Source of the DNA: Enchytraeus crypticus
Taxonomy: Eukaryota > Annelida > Clitellata > Enchytraeida > Enchytraeidae
Reading direction: 5' to 3'
NCBI GenBank assembly: GCA_905160935.1
Contig: CAJHZI010000907.1
Coordinates: 1,390,001-1,454,000 of the forward strand
DNA: 64,000 nt
A program made the position numbers and the translations under genes. The notes beneath the pieces were generated by a model. That model searched no databases and had not been told where the DNA came from. It saw only the letters and a program-made list of their open reading frames with translations. Positions 22,643-33,332 of the stretch are shown piece by piece (positions within the stretch are counted from its first letter, which is position 1; each line of letters begins with the position of its first letter).

Positions 22643-24078
22643 GTGACGCAGTTTTAGGTCAAATTCCAGGTCGTCCTGGTTCATACTATATCCTTCTACT
22701 AACAGTTATGTCCAAAAAACGAAAAATTAACAATTTTTATTTTCTCAAGAGATTTTCAAAGTGTTAACAAATTATTGTAGGGCTACAAAACTTAGCAAAT
22801 GAAATATTAATCATGTGTCTGCAACAAATAAAGACAAAGCCAAAAATTAAAGGCAACTTTAATGTCAGTTTCTTGCTCGATAGCATATCAGTGACCGGAA
22901 GAGTAAGGAAGCCTCTCATAATAAAGATGATATTAAGATTACATGTGCCTTAATGCTTGCTCCATGAACAGTGGCACAATTAGCCTGAGTCCCAGCTCAA
23001 TTTAGATTACTTGCAATTCATCCAGATCTGCAGAGTTTTTGGTGGGGGCAGGGAAGGGATCGGGAATGGGCTGGTTATGTGAAGAGAAAATTTAATTATG
23101 ACACCGGCAGAACCACGCAGCATTTTCAGTAATTCCATTACAAATGGTCTAATAACCATAATTAGACCATTTATAATAACTTAATTTAATAATGATTTTT
23201 AAATTAATTTTAATTGGACTGATATGACTTGATATGTTAATGCAAATATTAAAAAGAAATTCAAAAAAGAAATACAAAAAGAGTAAATACCTCAGGATAT
23301 ACCTCAACTGTATTCATTCTAAGATGCTCTGAAAGTCCACCAGTTTTTTCACAAATTACAAAAATGTTCTCCTTTGGGGAGGGGTGTATTAGCCCCTTCA
23401 TGTGCCCCCCTTCACCCCCTATTTTATGCCTGTCAGTGCAAAAGTGATCCTCCCTACATACAAATTGCTTTTCTACCTATACCCCTGACTGTACATAGTA
23501 TTGGCATTGGTGGAGATAAGCTAGTTGGATACTGGATTTGCTAGTAAGCTAGTAGGTTCAGTGTGGCCCCAGTTCTGGGGCCGAAGGTAGTAGTGAAAAA
23601 ATTTGATCCCCCTCCTAGAATATTTTTTGGTTGAACCACTGTCCTTGACATGTAGAAACGTAGAGTATAAGCAAATATCATCAGATGGATAGAAGTCTAT
23701 AAGTGATAAAATCGTTTGATAGAGTAATTGTTATATTTACACAGCCAGTTCATATGCCAAACCAAACCCAAATTCACAATTGATGGCAATGTGCTTTGAA
23801 AAAGTAGCTGTCACAGTGGCTAATTAAGTATTATGATGGTCAAACCATACTTAAGTGTGTGGAATATTGGAACAATTGGTATGGCTTTATTTATAGTTAA
23901 CTGATGGGCCTTAAGGTGTCTCAAATTATGTGCCAGTGGCATGAAGTCATCATGCTCAGTATTAGCGCCTAGCACAGTGGAAGCGGCTATAATGCCCATA
24001 CCATGAAAAGTACCCGCGCCATCCAATGTAGCAACATTATGGTTTGCATTGTCTGCAACCCATTGTGTAAATACCTCA
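22643..24078 (-). repeat. Right arm of the 1.43-kb inverted repeat
   Basis: Reverse complement of 15487-16919, 1436 bp. It begins GTGACGCAGTTTTAGGTC and ends AAATACCTCA. Its far end cuts the decayed protein family mid-frame, so only the last part of that gene (GTFHGMGIIAAST region) is present here. Length differs from the left arm by only 3 bp. Confidence 0.95.
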
Positions 24079-24084
24079 TTTACT

Positions 24085-24325
24085 TAAGTTACCGAACAAT
24101 GCACCTGTAAAAGTTGCTTTAAATGGGAATAAAAAATCTCAGATAAAACAAAGAGGTTGTCAAAATAAACAAACGTGGATCAAATTAGAAAATAAAGTTC
24201 TCAAAGATATGAATCAGAATTTGAACATATTAGATGAGAGCATCTGTGATCTGGCTGAGGATAGAGCAGGGTGGAATCAATTAACCTTGAAACCTACTGC
24301 AGGGTCCAAATAGGACGAAGCGCAG
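24085..24325 (+). mobile_element. LINE C-terminal fragment
   Basis: Reads VKVALNGNKKSQIKQRGCQN, KQTWIKLENKVLKDM, LDESICDLAEDRAGWNQLT. The form ...DLAxDRAGWxxLT is the usual C-terminus of several RTE/CR1-type LINEs. It starts immediately beyond the right inverted-repeat arm. Confidence 0.55.
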
Positions 24326-24849
24326 TCTTAGTAGTAGTACATACGGCTGCAAAGCATTTTACCATTTCCAATCTTCTAAGAAGAAAGAAAGCATTGAAAA
24401 TAATTATTTTGTGTTTTTAAGATCAAATTGCTATTTTCAACAATACAAAAACAGCATTTGTGTGTCAACAAACTGCATCCGGCCTTCACCTTCTAGTGTC
24501 TGTTTACTTATTTCCTATTGGCTATATCGTTCAACCTTGACAATGTATCGTCACACTTTTACGAGGAATATAATAGTACTAAATTAACTGCTACACTTGA
24601 AGAAGAAGAAAATATGTTTTATTTCACAAAAAAAAAAAAAAAAATTCACAGAGCAATCACATCAATGAACGTGTGACAAATTAAATAAAATAAGCATTAT
24701 GAGAATCTTAGTAACAAGTGCACTTGAATACTAAGTTGGATATATCTGAATTACACGATATACAGGATGCTTGGGTTATGTGTGTGCTTGGATGTTGTAC
24801 ATTAGTTTATTAAATTTGAAGCAATGCAATCAATTCTAGCAATAGTCAA
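24326..24849. other. No gene seen
   Basis: Includes a poly(A) run at 24627-24647, which could be the tail of an unrecognised retroposon. Confidence 0.5.
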
Positions 24850-24972
24850 GGCCAACCGCCAAAATTATATCGTTCGGCCAATGGCAGTGCTGTCCGTCAG
24901 GCTGATTGACCAATTAGCTAACTTAGTAAACAATTTAACTAGAGTTTGACTTCTTAATCTGTGGTTTAACTA
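24850..24972 (+). promoter_or_regulatory. Putative ZNF-B promoter, shared with ZNF-C
   Basis: Words in order AGGCCAACCGCCAAA, GGCCAATGGCAG, GTCAGGCTGATTGACCAAT, CTTAGTAAAC and TTAATCTGTGG match 35425-35520 upstream of ZNF-C. Two CCAAT boxes are present. Conservation in the noncoding flank of two paralogues, about 340 bp before the ZNF-B ATG, suggests a common core promoter or enhancer. Confidence 0.5.
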
Positions 24973-25307
24973 ATATGCTAGTTAAACCTACAAGAGAAAA
25001 ACAACTGATAATCCACGAATTAAATTTACTTAATACCGATATGTGACTATTCGTTTTTTAGGCACGGTTGAGGTTTAAACAGTCTATTTATTTATTCCTT
25101 AAAAACCATATAGTATATTTGTAGTAAAAGTGAAACTGTTGGCAAAGCTTAGGAAATGCTAGAAAAGTGTTATGAAAGAGGTTATGCTACAAATACAGGC
25201 TGGCCTGCAGTCTCTTGCTTATGTTTTATGCCTAAGTTTCACAGAAAATTTACATCTACCTGTGATCTTATACGTTAACAGATAGCTGTGCGTATAATAA
25301 CACTGTA

Positions 25308-25437
25308 ATGTCTTTTGTAAGCGAAGAATATGAATCAGACTTTAAGACAAGTGCTGCGAGTTTATTTGAAGAGCTGGCGGATTCTGACAGGAAGATTGTT
25401 GAACTTGGACGACTTACACTTAGCTCCAACAAAGAGA
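25308..25437 (+). CDS. ZNF-B exon 1: acidic N-terminus
   Basis: ATG at 25308 opens MSFVSEEYESDFKTSAASLF, continuing EELADSDRKIVELGRL; 130 nt to the donor AAAGAGA|GTGAGTAA (intron phase 1). It is homologous to 11651-11774 and 38952-39072; EEYExDFK is shared with ZNF-C. No known domain recognised. Downstream partners are exon 2 at 25964 and exon 3 copies at 29220 and 29898. Confidence 0.78.
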
Positions 25438-25666
25438 GTGAGTAACGTACTGCCATGTAATTTTAATAATTTTCTTTTAGTTTCATGTTTTATTATGATA
25501 AAATTTTATAATGTATTATTAGGATAAGACTCTACCAATATTAAACGCAGACAATTCTGGTATTTTATATTTTTGTTCGCTCGTTTATCTACATTTGAAT
25601 ATTATTTAAATACTCTTAGTGTGAAGACATCTTTAACTTATGCCCAGTTAGTGAAGATATAGATAA

Positions 25667-25902
<236 letters not shown>

Positions 25903-25963
25903 TTGCTATAACGTTTGCGTATGTTTAATATCTTGCTATTTTGCTCTTATATTATGAATGCAG

Positions 25964-26143
25964 CTCAGCTCAACTTGTGTCCTATGTGTGAAGGCGACCT
26001 GATTGATCTTGTCAGTCTAAAGAGACACATTGAGGAGGAGCATGTGAACAAAGCAAAGCACACAGTGCACAAGTGCAACCAATGTGAGAAAGTGTTTAGT
26101 CATGTGTCAAGCCTCAACATGCATTTTAAATGTGTACACAAAG
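25964..26143 (+). CDS. ZNF-B exon 2: two C2H2 fingers
   Basis: Acceptor GAATGCAG at 25956-25963, exon 180 nt, donor ACACAAAG|GTAAGG. Exon 1 leaves one base that joins CT to give Thr, then QLNLCPMCEGDLIDLVSL. Fingers are CPMCEGDLIDLVSLKRHIEEEH and CNQCEKVFSHVSSLNMHFKCVH, both with complete C2H2 ligands. Phase 1 at the donor fits the AT start of exon 3 at 29220 or 29898. Confidence 0.82.
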
Positions 26144-26171
26144 GTAAGGAAGTTATTTAACAGGGTGACCA

Positions 26172-26330
26172 CCTTAAATGCACCTTAAATGTCTGACTTT
26201 TTCATTTTCCCTGATCACTTTAAAATTCCCTGACATTTCCAGGTGTTCCAGATGAGTGTCTGAGAAAATGTCAAGGAATTATAAAGTGATCAGGGAAAAT
26301 GAAAAAGTCAGACATTTAAGGTGCATACAG
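26172..26330. mobile_element. Foldback MITE, about 160 bp
   Basis: Left arm ATGCACCTTAAATGTCTGAC, then TTTTTCATTTTCCCTGATCA, returns as TGATCAGGGAAAATGAAAAA and GTCAGACATTTAAGGTGCAT. Arms of about 60 bp enclose a short loop around TTCCAGGTGTTCCAG. The outer ACAGGGTGACCACC resembles hAT-type element ends. It lies in ZNF-B intron 2. Confidence 0.8.
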
Positions 26331-26654
26331 TTAAAGATTGCACAGACTATGATAGTAATGAATGATAAGTTATCAGAAATTAATGGCAACAATTCAAAAT
26401 CTGCCATGAATATTTTTTGAAATCAAATGGTTTTATGTATAGTGTTTGAAAATCATCTCTGACATTGTCTTCTGAGATGCACGTATATGCTGAGATGGCA
26501 ATATTATTGTCACAGCTTATCAGAAAAATCAGTAATTTGATTTGTTCTGGAGAGTAATCACTCTGAATTATTTTAACAGTAATGAAATTAGAATTTATGA
26601 AAATTAAGCATAAACTTTATATACATTTTTATTGATTTTATTTTACTGTAAAGT
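26331..26654. other. No gene seen
   Basis: Intronic AT-rich sequence. Confidence 0.55.
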
Positions 26655-26917
26655 AACACGGATAGACAGTTGATAAATGTATTTAAAAATAGGAAGAAGA
26701 GATGGATAGGACACATTCTAAGGGGGGAAGGTCTATTAATAGAGGTCATAGAAGGTAGAATGGAAGGAAAAGGAGGCAGGGGCAGGCCGAGATTAGGTAT
26801 GTTAGATGATTTAAAAACCCACTCATATGTGGAAATGAAGAAAAAGACGGAAGACCGAGAAGAGTGGAGGTGCTATATACCATGGACCTACCGGTAGGCA
26901 GTGCACTAAGAGAGAGA

Positions 26918-26992
<75 letters not shown>
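26655..26992 (+). mobile_element. RTE-like LINE 3' end with TA tail
   Basis: KKRWIGHILRGEGLLIEVIE, GRMEGKGGRGRPRLGMLDDL and EDREEWRCYIPWTY, hairpin, GCAGTGCACTAAGAGAGAGA, then (TA)n 26930-26992. It shows directly that the LINE end runs into a TA tract. Confidence 0.88.
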
Positions 26993-26996
<4 letters not shown>

Positions 26997-27002
26997 GTGT
27001 GT

Positions 27003-27407
27003 ATAGACCTTTTATAATATGTAGCGGTAACTCTGTTCACATAAAAAACAATGCCTAATGTGAGAGTGGGGAGGGGTGTATGCTTCTATTGCCGGCTGAC
27101 AATATATTCGTATATATTTATTATGTATTTCTTCATTTACTAACAGAATGGAATTTAAATAATTACAAAATATATATATTTCAATTTCTTGTCAAATGAT
27201 GATAAACATATCTCTTAATTTACAGTTAATAAATGTCTAGATAGAATATCTAGAGAGGATATATTACATTTTAAGGATATATTACATTGCAGTTGCCTTC
27301 TGCAAAACAATCAATTTTATGATTGAACAGTGGCGCCGCTCCAACGAATGAAATAATGCATAAGGTGATTTTTCAAAATAAACGCCTTTTATAAAAGGTC
27401 TATACAT
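27003..27407. mobile_element. MITE with TATAGACCTTTTATAA ends
   Basis: Left end TATAGACCTTTTATAATA near 27004 and right end TTATAAAAGGTCTATA near 27394 are inverted repeats of about 16 bp, probably with TA target. Interior landmarks are ATGATAAACATATCTCTTAA, GTCTAGATAGAATATC and AGTGGCGCCGCTCCAAC. A diverged copy lies at 32873-33285. No coding capacity. Confidence 0.8.
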
Positions 27408-27412
27408 ATAGT

Positions 27413-27413
<1 letters not shown>

Positions 27414-27481
<68 letters not shown>

Positions 27482-27526
27482 TGTATATATATATAATATA
27501 TATATAAGCCTACTTGTATATATTCA

Positions 27527-27583
<57 letters not shown>
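27414..27583. repeat. (TA)n tracts
   Basis: Two long TA tracts separated by AAGCCTACTTGTATATATTC. Confidence 0.95.
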
Positions 27584-27586
<3 letters not shown>

Positions 27587-27589
27587 TGT

Positions 27590-27712
27590 TCTGCAGGAAA
27601 TTACAAAGAAAATGTAAAACGAGAACTACGTAACTGTTCAGTTGTGCTGAGAAATATCGACGTCGCAGCTATTCTGAGATCAGGTTTTTATCATTTAGTA
27701 AACTGATGTTAA
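27590..27712 (+). repeat. Dispersed module (NCSVVL type), copy 2
   Basis: TTCTGCAGGAAATTACAAAG followed by a frame reading RNCSVVLRNIDVAAILRSGF and a stop near AAACTGATG. Very similar to 45650-45772. Each copy starts with a splice-acceptor-like CAGGAAA beside a TA tract. Confidence 0.7.
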
Positions 27713-27812
27713 TTTCTCAATATAATGTGATTTGTTCTATGATAATGTTTCAAGTTTTGCTGAACGGTTTCTTAATTATATGATATGTAATTCTCTCGCT
27801 CTTCCTGAGTTT

Positions 27813-27900
27813 ACTTTCAATCAATCAATAAGAATTTTACGTCCGGTTCCTCAATATAGTGCAATTCGAAAAAACGAGATGTTGGGGGGGGGGGGGGTTT
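27813..27900 (-). mobile_element. LINE/SINE 3' tail with (GATT)n, and poly-G run
   Basis: Plus-strand CAATCAATCAATAAGAATTT then TACGTCCGGTTCCTC: the reverse complement of a tail also seen at 51573-51650 and 60765-60840. A run of about 16 G follows at 27882-27897. Confidence 0.6.
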
Positions 27901-28009
27901 TAAGGAAATTGTGACGTAGTTGTTAATGCTAACGCAAAACAATCAAGATTTCCCTATAAATCATTCAGTGGAAAATCAAGATCTTCTGATCTATCGCTTG
28001 TTTGGTCTG

Positions 28010-28095
28010 TGTGGGCTGAGCTGGTGTCTTGTTACTCGACAGCTGATCTGTATGTGCAGGGTTCAAATCCAGTGTTCTCCCCTTCATTTGTGCAC
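28010..28095 (+). mobile_element. Diverged SINE-1-like head
   Basis: GGGCTGAGCTGGTGTCTTGT, GATCTGTATGTGCAGGGTTC and AAATCCAGTGTTC resemble the SINE-1 tRNA-like half; the shared tail is absent. Confidence 0.5.
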
Positions 28096-28297
28096 CGATC
28101 GAGCAAAACAAACTGATGGTAAACTTGGATTTGGCTTTTTGGGCCTTTCAGTAGATCTCTATATGGCGTGGTAGATATTTAAGATACACATATCTATAGC
28201 TTAGTATGCTCTATGACTCACGACACTCTCATAAGACGACTCATGACTCTTATGTGATATTGCACAGTCAAGTGTATGATATCGATAAGACGATGTG

Positions 28298-28410
28298 GCA
28301 ATGTCGATAAGATATTCGACCGCGAATCAGTATGTGTGAGGTTCAAATTCTAGGCTTGCCCGTCACTGACATCGCTTTTGAGTGAGGAAACTGATGTTAG
28401 CATTATCCAT
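28298..28410 (+). mobile_element. SINE-1
   Basis: GATATTCGACCGCGAATCAG, GTGAGGTTCAAATTCTAGG (B box) and GACATCGCTTTTGAGTGAGG with AAACTGATGTTAGC. The first ~20 bp of the head are missing. Confidence 0.85.
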
Positions 28411-28884
28411 ACTAGCTTTTATTGACCTTTCCTGTTGATGCTAACTATTAGCCTAGCTTGTATTAAAGGGAGATGGCTGCTCTCTTCGCGGTAGTGTCAG
28501 CTTAACTTTTCCGTTATGAAATAACGTTATTTCAACACATTTACACCTGTTGCCTTCGTAACTAGGAAATCAAATATATTGCAAAGTCTTTATAAATTTA
28601 CGGTAACTGTAGCTAGTTATTCATTAATATCAGAGCCATATTTTATTTTTAGTTTCTCTCATTCGTAAAGCTTCGAGAGAAATTTCTCATTAAATTGGTA
28701 TAAAATTTATTTTACTGAAATAGCTTCAGAGTAAGTTTTTTAAATTAAAATTAGAATTGTAAATATTTGACTAAAGCAAAATTATATCTCAATATTGTTA
28801 GTAAAGGAACTCAATCTCTGAGATCAGAGAAATGTACTGTAGTACACATCATCACTGATTAAGTAATTAAACACAATAGAACGG
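28411..28884. other. No gene seen
   Basis: ZNF-B intron 2; AT-rich with no recognised repeat. Confidence 0.55.
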
Positions 28885-30125
28885 CATGTGATTAAACGAA
28901 CACTACTCAATAAAAAGTAGGTTTGTTAACCGCATATAGAGCTGAATATATACCTCGAAATTTGGGCACTTGCCTTGCCTAGCCACTTCTTCATAGAGCC
29001 ATAGCTTGAGGAACACTAGTCAGAGTCTTTATGTCTTTCAGATTAGTTCCTCAATTTAACTAAAAATGGCAAACAAATTAGGTGACTGAGATAATTGTCA
29101 ATCACTAAATATGTCTACTACTAAATATTGTAACTATTCCAATATAATATATAGAATTTTTATTTTTCTATGATATAGATTGATTTTGAGACACAATGTA
29201 TGATGTCCTGTTGGAACAGATTCCAGTAGAATGAGATCATCAGGTAAATCAGATGCTGCACCACCAAACAAACGTTCTCTAGCTGAATTACGTTCCAGTG
29301 AAACAGATCAAGCGAAGCCGAGTACACAGTGTAAACAAACGAGTGACATGTTTTTTCATTGTGCTCAGTGTGATAAAACAGTAAGCACGAAAAATAGCTT
29401 GAGGCGTCACATGTTGAACAAACATCTGAACAAAAGACCACATTGTTGCACGAAGAACGAAGCTTTCGAGAAGGTTGATATTGGATTAGGAGATCAGAAA
29501 GGTAAGAAGGTTTACTAGAGAGAAGTGTTTTAAAAGTTAACAGAGCAATTAAACGAACCCTACGCAATATAAAATAGGGTTTGTTAACCGCATACAGAGC
29601 TGAAAATATACCTCACACTTTGGGCACTTGCCTTGCCTAGCCACTTCTTCATAGAGCCATAGATTGAGGAATACTAGTCAGAGTCTTTATGTCTCTCAGA
29701 TTAGTTCTTAAATTTAACTAAAAATGTCAAACAAATTAGGTGACTTAGATAATTGTCAATCATTAAATATGTCTACTGCTAAATTTCTGAACTATTCAAT
29801 GTATAGATAATAATAATTATGATGATGATAATAATAATAATATATAGATTTTTTATTTATTTTATGAGACACAGTGTATGATGTCCTGTTGGAACAGATT
29901 CCAGTAGAATGAGATCATCAGATAAATCAGATGCTGAACCGTCAAACAAAAGTTCTCTAGTTGAGTTAACTTCCAGTGACACATATCAAGCGAAGCCGAG
30001 TGCACAGTGTAAACAATCGAGTGAAATGTTTTTCCATTGTGCTCAGTGTGATAAAACTGTCAGCACGAAGAATAGCTTGAGGCGTCATATGTTGAACAAA
30101 CATCTGAACAAAAGACAACATTGCT
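28885..30125 (+). repeat. Tandem duplication carrying ZNF-B exon 3, unit about 675 bp
   Basis: 28885-29460 is repeated at 29550-30125. Shared blocks include GTTTGTTAACCGCATA, GGGCACTTGCCTTGCCTAGC, CACTTCTTCATAGAGCCATA, GTCAGAGTCTTTATGTCT, CAAACAAATTAGGTGACT and the exon 3 acceptor CTGTTGGAACAG. Similarity is high in intron and exon alike, so the event is fairly recent. Confidence 0.9.
29220..29501 (+). CDS. ZNF-B exon 3a: duplicated cassette exon, one finger
   Basis: Acceptor TTGGAACAG ends at 29219; donor CAGAAAG|GTAAGAAG at 29502. Length 282 nt is a multiple of three with phase 1 on both sides, so it can be included or skipped without changing frame. It encodes SSRMRSSGKSDAAPPNKRSL, a short TQC linker, the finger CAQCDKTVSTKNSLRRHMLNKH and then HCCTKNEAFEKVDIGLGDQK, where the next finger of copy 3b has been replaced. 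Either a true alternative exon or a decaying duplicate. Confidence 0.6.
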
Positions 30126-30457
30126 GCACGTATTGTGATAAAGCTTTCAGCAGGGAGGACACTCTTAAGCGTCACGTGCAAGAGGAACACGAGAACAACG
30201 GACAGTATTTTTGTATTGCGTGTGATAAAGTATTCAACAGAAGAAGTAACTTGAAGTGGCACATCGATAGCACTCATGTGAGCAACGGCCAGCACTGTTG
30301 TACTCAGTGTGATAAATCATTCAACGTTAAAAAGTATCTCTTTCGTCACATTAAATGCGTGCATGGAGATAAGAAATATAAATGTGACAAGTGTGAATTT
30401 AGTTACAAAAACAGTCATGCTCTAAAGAAGCACTTCTTTTTAGTCCATTTAGAATAG
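29898..30457 (+). CDS. ZNF-B exon 3b: terminal exon with five C2H2 fingers
   Basis: Acceptor GGAACAG ends at 29897, stop at 30455-30457. Joined to exons 1 and 2 the coding sequence is 870 nt (289 aa); with exon 3a it is 1152 nt. After a short Ser-rich start and one TQC motif (KPSAQC) come five complete fingers: CAQCDKTVSTKNSLRRHMLNKH, CTYCDKAFSREDTLKRHVQEEH, CIACDKVFNRRSNLKWHIDSTH, CTQCDKSFNVKKYLFRHIKCVH and CDKCEFSYKNSHALKKHFFLVH. Seven fingers in total with exon 2 predict a nuclear DNA-binding protein. The stop falls where ZNF-C continues with nine more fingers; their decayed equivalents lie downstream. Confidence 0.8.
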
Positions 30458-31600
30458 AAATAATTATTTATATATTAAAACAATTATAATTGTCTCATAA
30501 ATCGTCTGTAGTGTAGTTATTGCAGCCCAGGTAAAGATTGTCGATCACCTTTCAAGTGTATCTGATCAAGAAAAGCTTTTTGAATGAATGGATTGTGTTA
30601 AGAAATTTAAAACGTGTGACATTTTTGGATATACCAGAATCAGTTAATTGTGGAGAAAATTCTTTTGTACGTGATTACTGTGATCCTAAATGTTCGCTGA
30701 AGTTTAATCTGAGAAAACATAAAGAAGTTGTACATGATAGAGTTCGATGCTTACCCTATTTCAGTTGTACTCTGTGAATTTAAGTGTTCTACAAAGATAC
30801 CTCAAGAGACATTGGCAAGATGTTCATTATAAGCTGACGCTTCATTCGTGCTATGAGTGTGGTATGTCTTTCAATACAACTTCAAAGCTGAGGACTCATC
30901 TTGGTGGTGTGCTTATACCCGTAAACCTCATTCTTGTAGCGAATACGATATAGTGTTTGTTGCCTTTTTTGAACTTAAAACACATTTGTGCTCTGAATGT
31001 GACCATAGAATCTCGTGGAATTATGATCTTCAGAAACACAGGGCACCTATGTATGAGTTGAGTGAGACTGAGGAAGGGTATGGGAAATCGTCTGAGAAGC
31101 TATATATTCCTCAGTTACAAGCTGCAGTAAAGATTGATAAACATTTATACATTGTTATCAACACATTGGTCCGTGGAGTGTTCTTACAAAGTACAAGAAC
31201 CTGTCCCGTACCAGAACACACAATAGTTGGCACTAAAGCGGTCTTTATTGTGAATGAGAGTTGAGTATACAGATTGGTAGACCATATAAAGGTGGAATCG
31301 GACCTAAAGCAACGATAGAGATTAGTTTTTTGTGAAGAAAAACGTTTCGCGTGTTATCACTGTCATTAATTATTTTAAGTCTTCAGAGGAGGTTGGTCTT
31401 ACTCTGCATACGAGAAGTGTTTGTGATGGAATACCTCAACTGCCACATTTTGTTTGCGCTCAGTGTATTTGCATGTAGTCTACAGTTTCAAACAAAATGA
31501 ACATCTCAAGAAATATTGCAGCTGTGAGACTAAAATATCTCATTTGTATTCTTGCTACTGTAGAGTATTTTTTGTTGACAAATCTTTAAAGACATCTGAA
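30458..31600 (+). pseudogene. Decayed C-terminal fingers of ZNF-B
   Basis: Downstream of the stop, pieces in several frames match the second half of ZNF-C: YCDPKCSLKFNLRKHKEVVH, KCSTK followed by CLKRHWQDVH-like sequence (30750-30830), SCYECGMSFNTTSKLRTHL (30849-30905), CSEYDIVF (30937), CSECDHRISWNYDLQKH (30990-31038). Stops and frameshifts separate them, so ZNF-B has lost its C-terminal array while the first five fingers stayed open. Confidence 0.75.
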
Positions 31601-32401
31601 AAGTACATTCTGTAGATCTTCCCTTAACATCTATTTCCGCATATTACGCCTTTTCTCCCTTGGATCTCTGCTAACTGAAATTTTATGATGTTCTTCTTAA
31701 ACTTCATTCAAGGTTTTGAGTTTAGTAGAGCTTTCAGTCATCAAAATATAAGCTCTGAAGCATACTGAGGCCTGTAGGCTACTACGAATAGGCCTAGATA
31801 CTACGGCTTAGGCCTATACAGGCGACTTAAGCCATACTAGATTTAGGACGTGTCCTGGTGAATGTAGGAAAGCTTTCAATCGGGCCCAGCTTCTCGTGAA
31901 TCCTGTACACATAGGAATTAGATAACTTACGTGTGCGGAGTGCGACTTTAGGAGTTTTAATTGTAATAATAATTTTTTAATTTTGAGTTTAAAAAAATCT
32001 TAACAAGCATAATTATCTCAGCTGTATATCGTAGAGATAGCTCTCATTTATGTTCTCTTTACAGTTAAAATGTGTTTCTGAACGATCTTGATTTATAGGA
32101 GCATGATAATTATGAATAAAGGTGATTTTTAACATTCTTAATTTTAATTCATCATCTATGACACTCTTTTAATTGTGGAAATGCTGCTGCACTGTGTTAA
32201 TATAATACCCAACACAATGGTATGGCAAGTCGAATGGAAACATACTAGAATGCACTTGATTAAACCTGAACAGTGCAAGTCTATATTAGAGGGAAAGTTT
32301 CAGTAAAATGGCTTGCAACTGAACCATTACTACAAGTTGCACTGGATTGTTTTAATGTTTGCATAAGTTTTTGATTTGATTATCATTGGCTACAAATCCG
32401 T
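31601..32401. other. No gene seen; cluster of AGGCCTA words
   Basis: Between 31770 and 31825 there are several TAGGCCTA, GGCCTATA and GTAGGCTAC words. The rest is AT-rich without a recognised feature. Confidence 0.5.
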
Positions 32402-32468
32402 AAAAGCTGGTAAAGCTAATGTTAACGTCGCTTTCCTCACTCTAAAGCGATATCAATGTCTGATTAAC
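32402..32468 (-). mobile_element. SINE-1 tail fragment
   Basis: GTAAAGCTAATGTTAACGTC, GCTTTCCTCACTCTAAAGCG on the plus strand: only the 3' tail of a minus-strand copy. Confidence 0.75.
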
Positions 32469-32872
32469 TAATCGATCCACTGTCCTGAGTCCACCTTTTA
32501 GGATTTTAAATTGGAGCCGTCCTAAGAGTGCCATGCAGCTATGAATCATGTGATAGTTAATTAGTTATTTACTAACTTGTTTGATCTTCACGTTTAGACG
32601 CTAGTATCAGCACCTGCTTGATTTGCGCTTACTTCAATTGTAGAAGAACTGAATCAGATGCTGTCGATAGGAGTTACACAGCATATAACAAAATACACAT
32701 TTTTGTATGAGGTGTATATAGGCATTCAACGTTACTGAAAGGAATTGCGTAATTATAATAATATAATGGAAGTTCAATATTCGTTTCTTTGTTCAAAGTT
32801 GATGGCAGCGTGCAAGCTCGCCTAGAAACTAGCATGCATGCACTATTAGGCTTATTAAAATCACTATGCCTT

Positions 32873-33285
32873 TAGACCTTGGATAATATGTATTGGTAAC
32901 TTAATTTGCTCACACAATAAACAAAACCGGGTGGTAGAGTGGAGTGGAGTGTGTGCTTATATTGACGGCTGGCAATGTTCAATATATTCGCAGAATTACA
33001 TTTATTATGTATTTCTTCATTTATATACGCAATGATATTTTCAAAAATATTTCAATTACTTAACAAATGATGATAAACATATATCTTAATTTACATTTAA
33101 TATATGTCTAGATAGAATATATAGAGAGGATATAGGCTTGTTACATTTTTAGGATATATTACATTGCAGATGCCTTCTGCAATACTATAAAGGAAATCAT
33201 TGAACGGTGGCGCCCTCCAACAAATGAAGAATTATGTAGGGTGATTTTTCTAAGTAAACACCATTGATAAAAGATCTGTAACTAT
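32873..33285. mobile_element. MITE, diverged copy of 27003-27407
   Basis: Shares TTAGACCTTGGATAATATGT at the left, TATTATGTATTTCTTCATTT, ATGATAAACATATATCTTAA, GTCTAGATAGAATATA, ACGGTGGCGCCCTCCAAC and GATAAAAGATCTGTAA at the right. Same order and spacing as the other copy. Confidence 0.8.
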
Positions 33286-33332
33286 GTTGTTAACCAATCA
33301 ACTAATGAATCAATCATTCCCTCGGTCATTTG

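Noticed and set aside
15487-24078. A single transposon with 1.43-kb terminal inverted repeats
   Set aside because: The arm ends cut a coding region mid-frame and I see no target-site duplication outside the arms, so I report an inverted repeat and leave mobility open.
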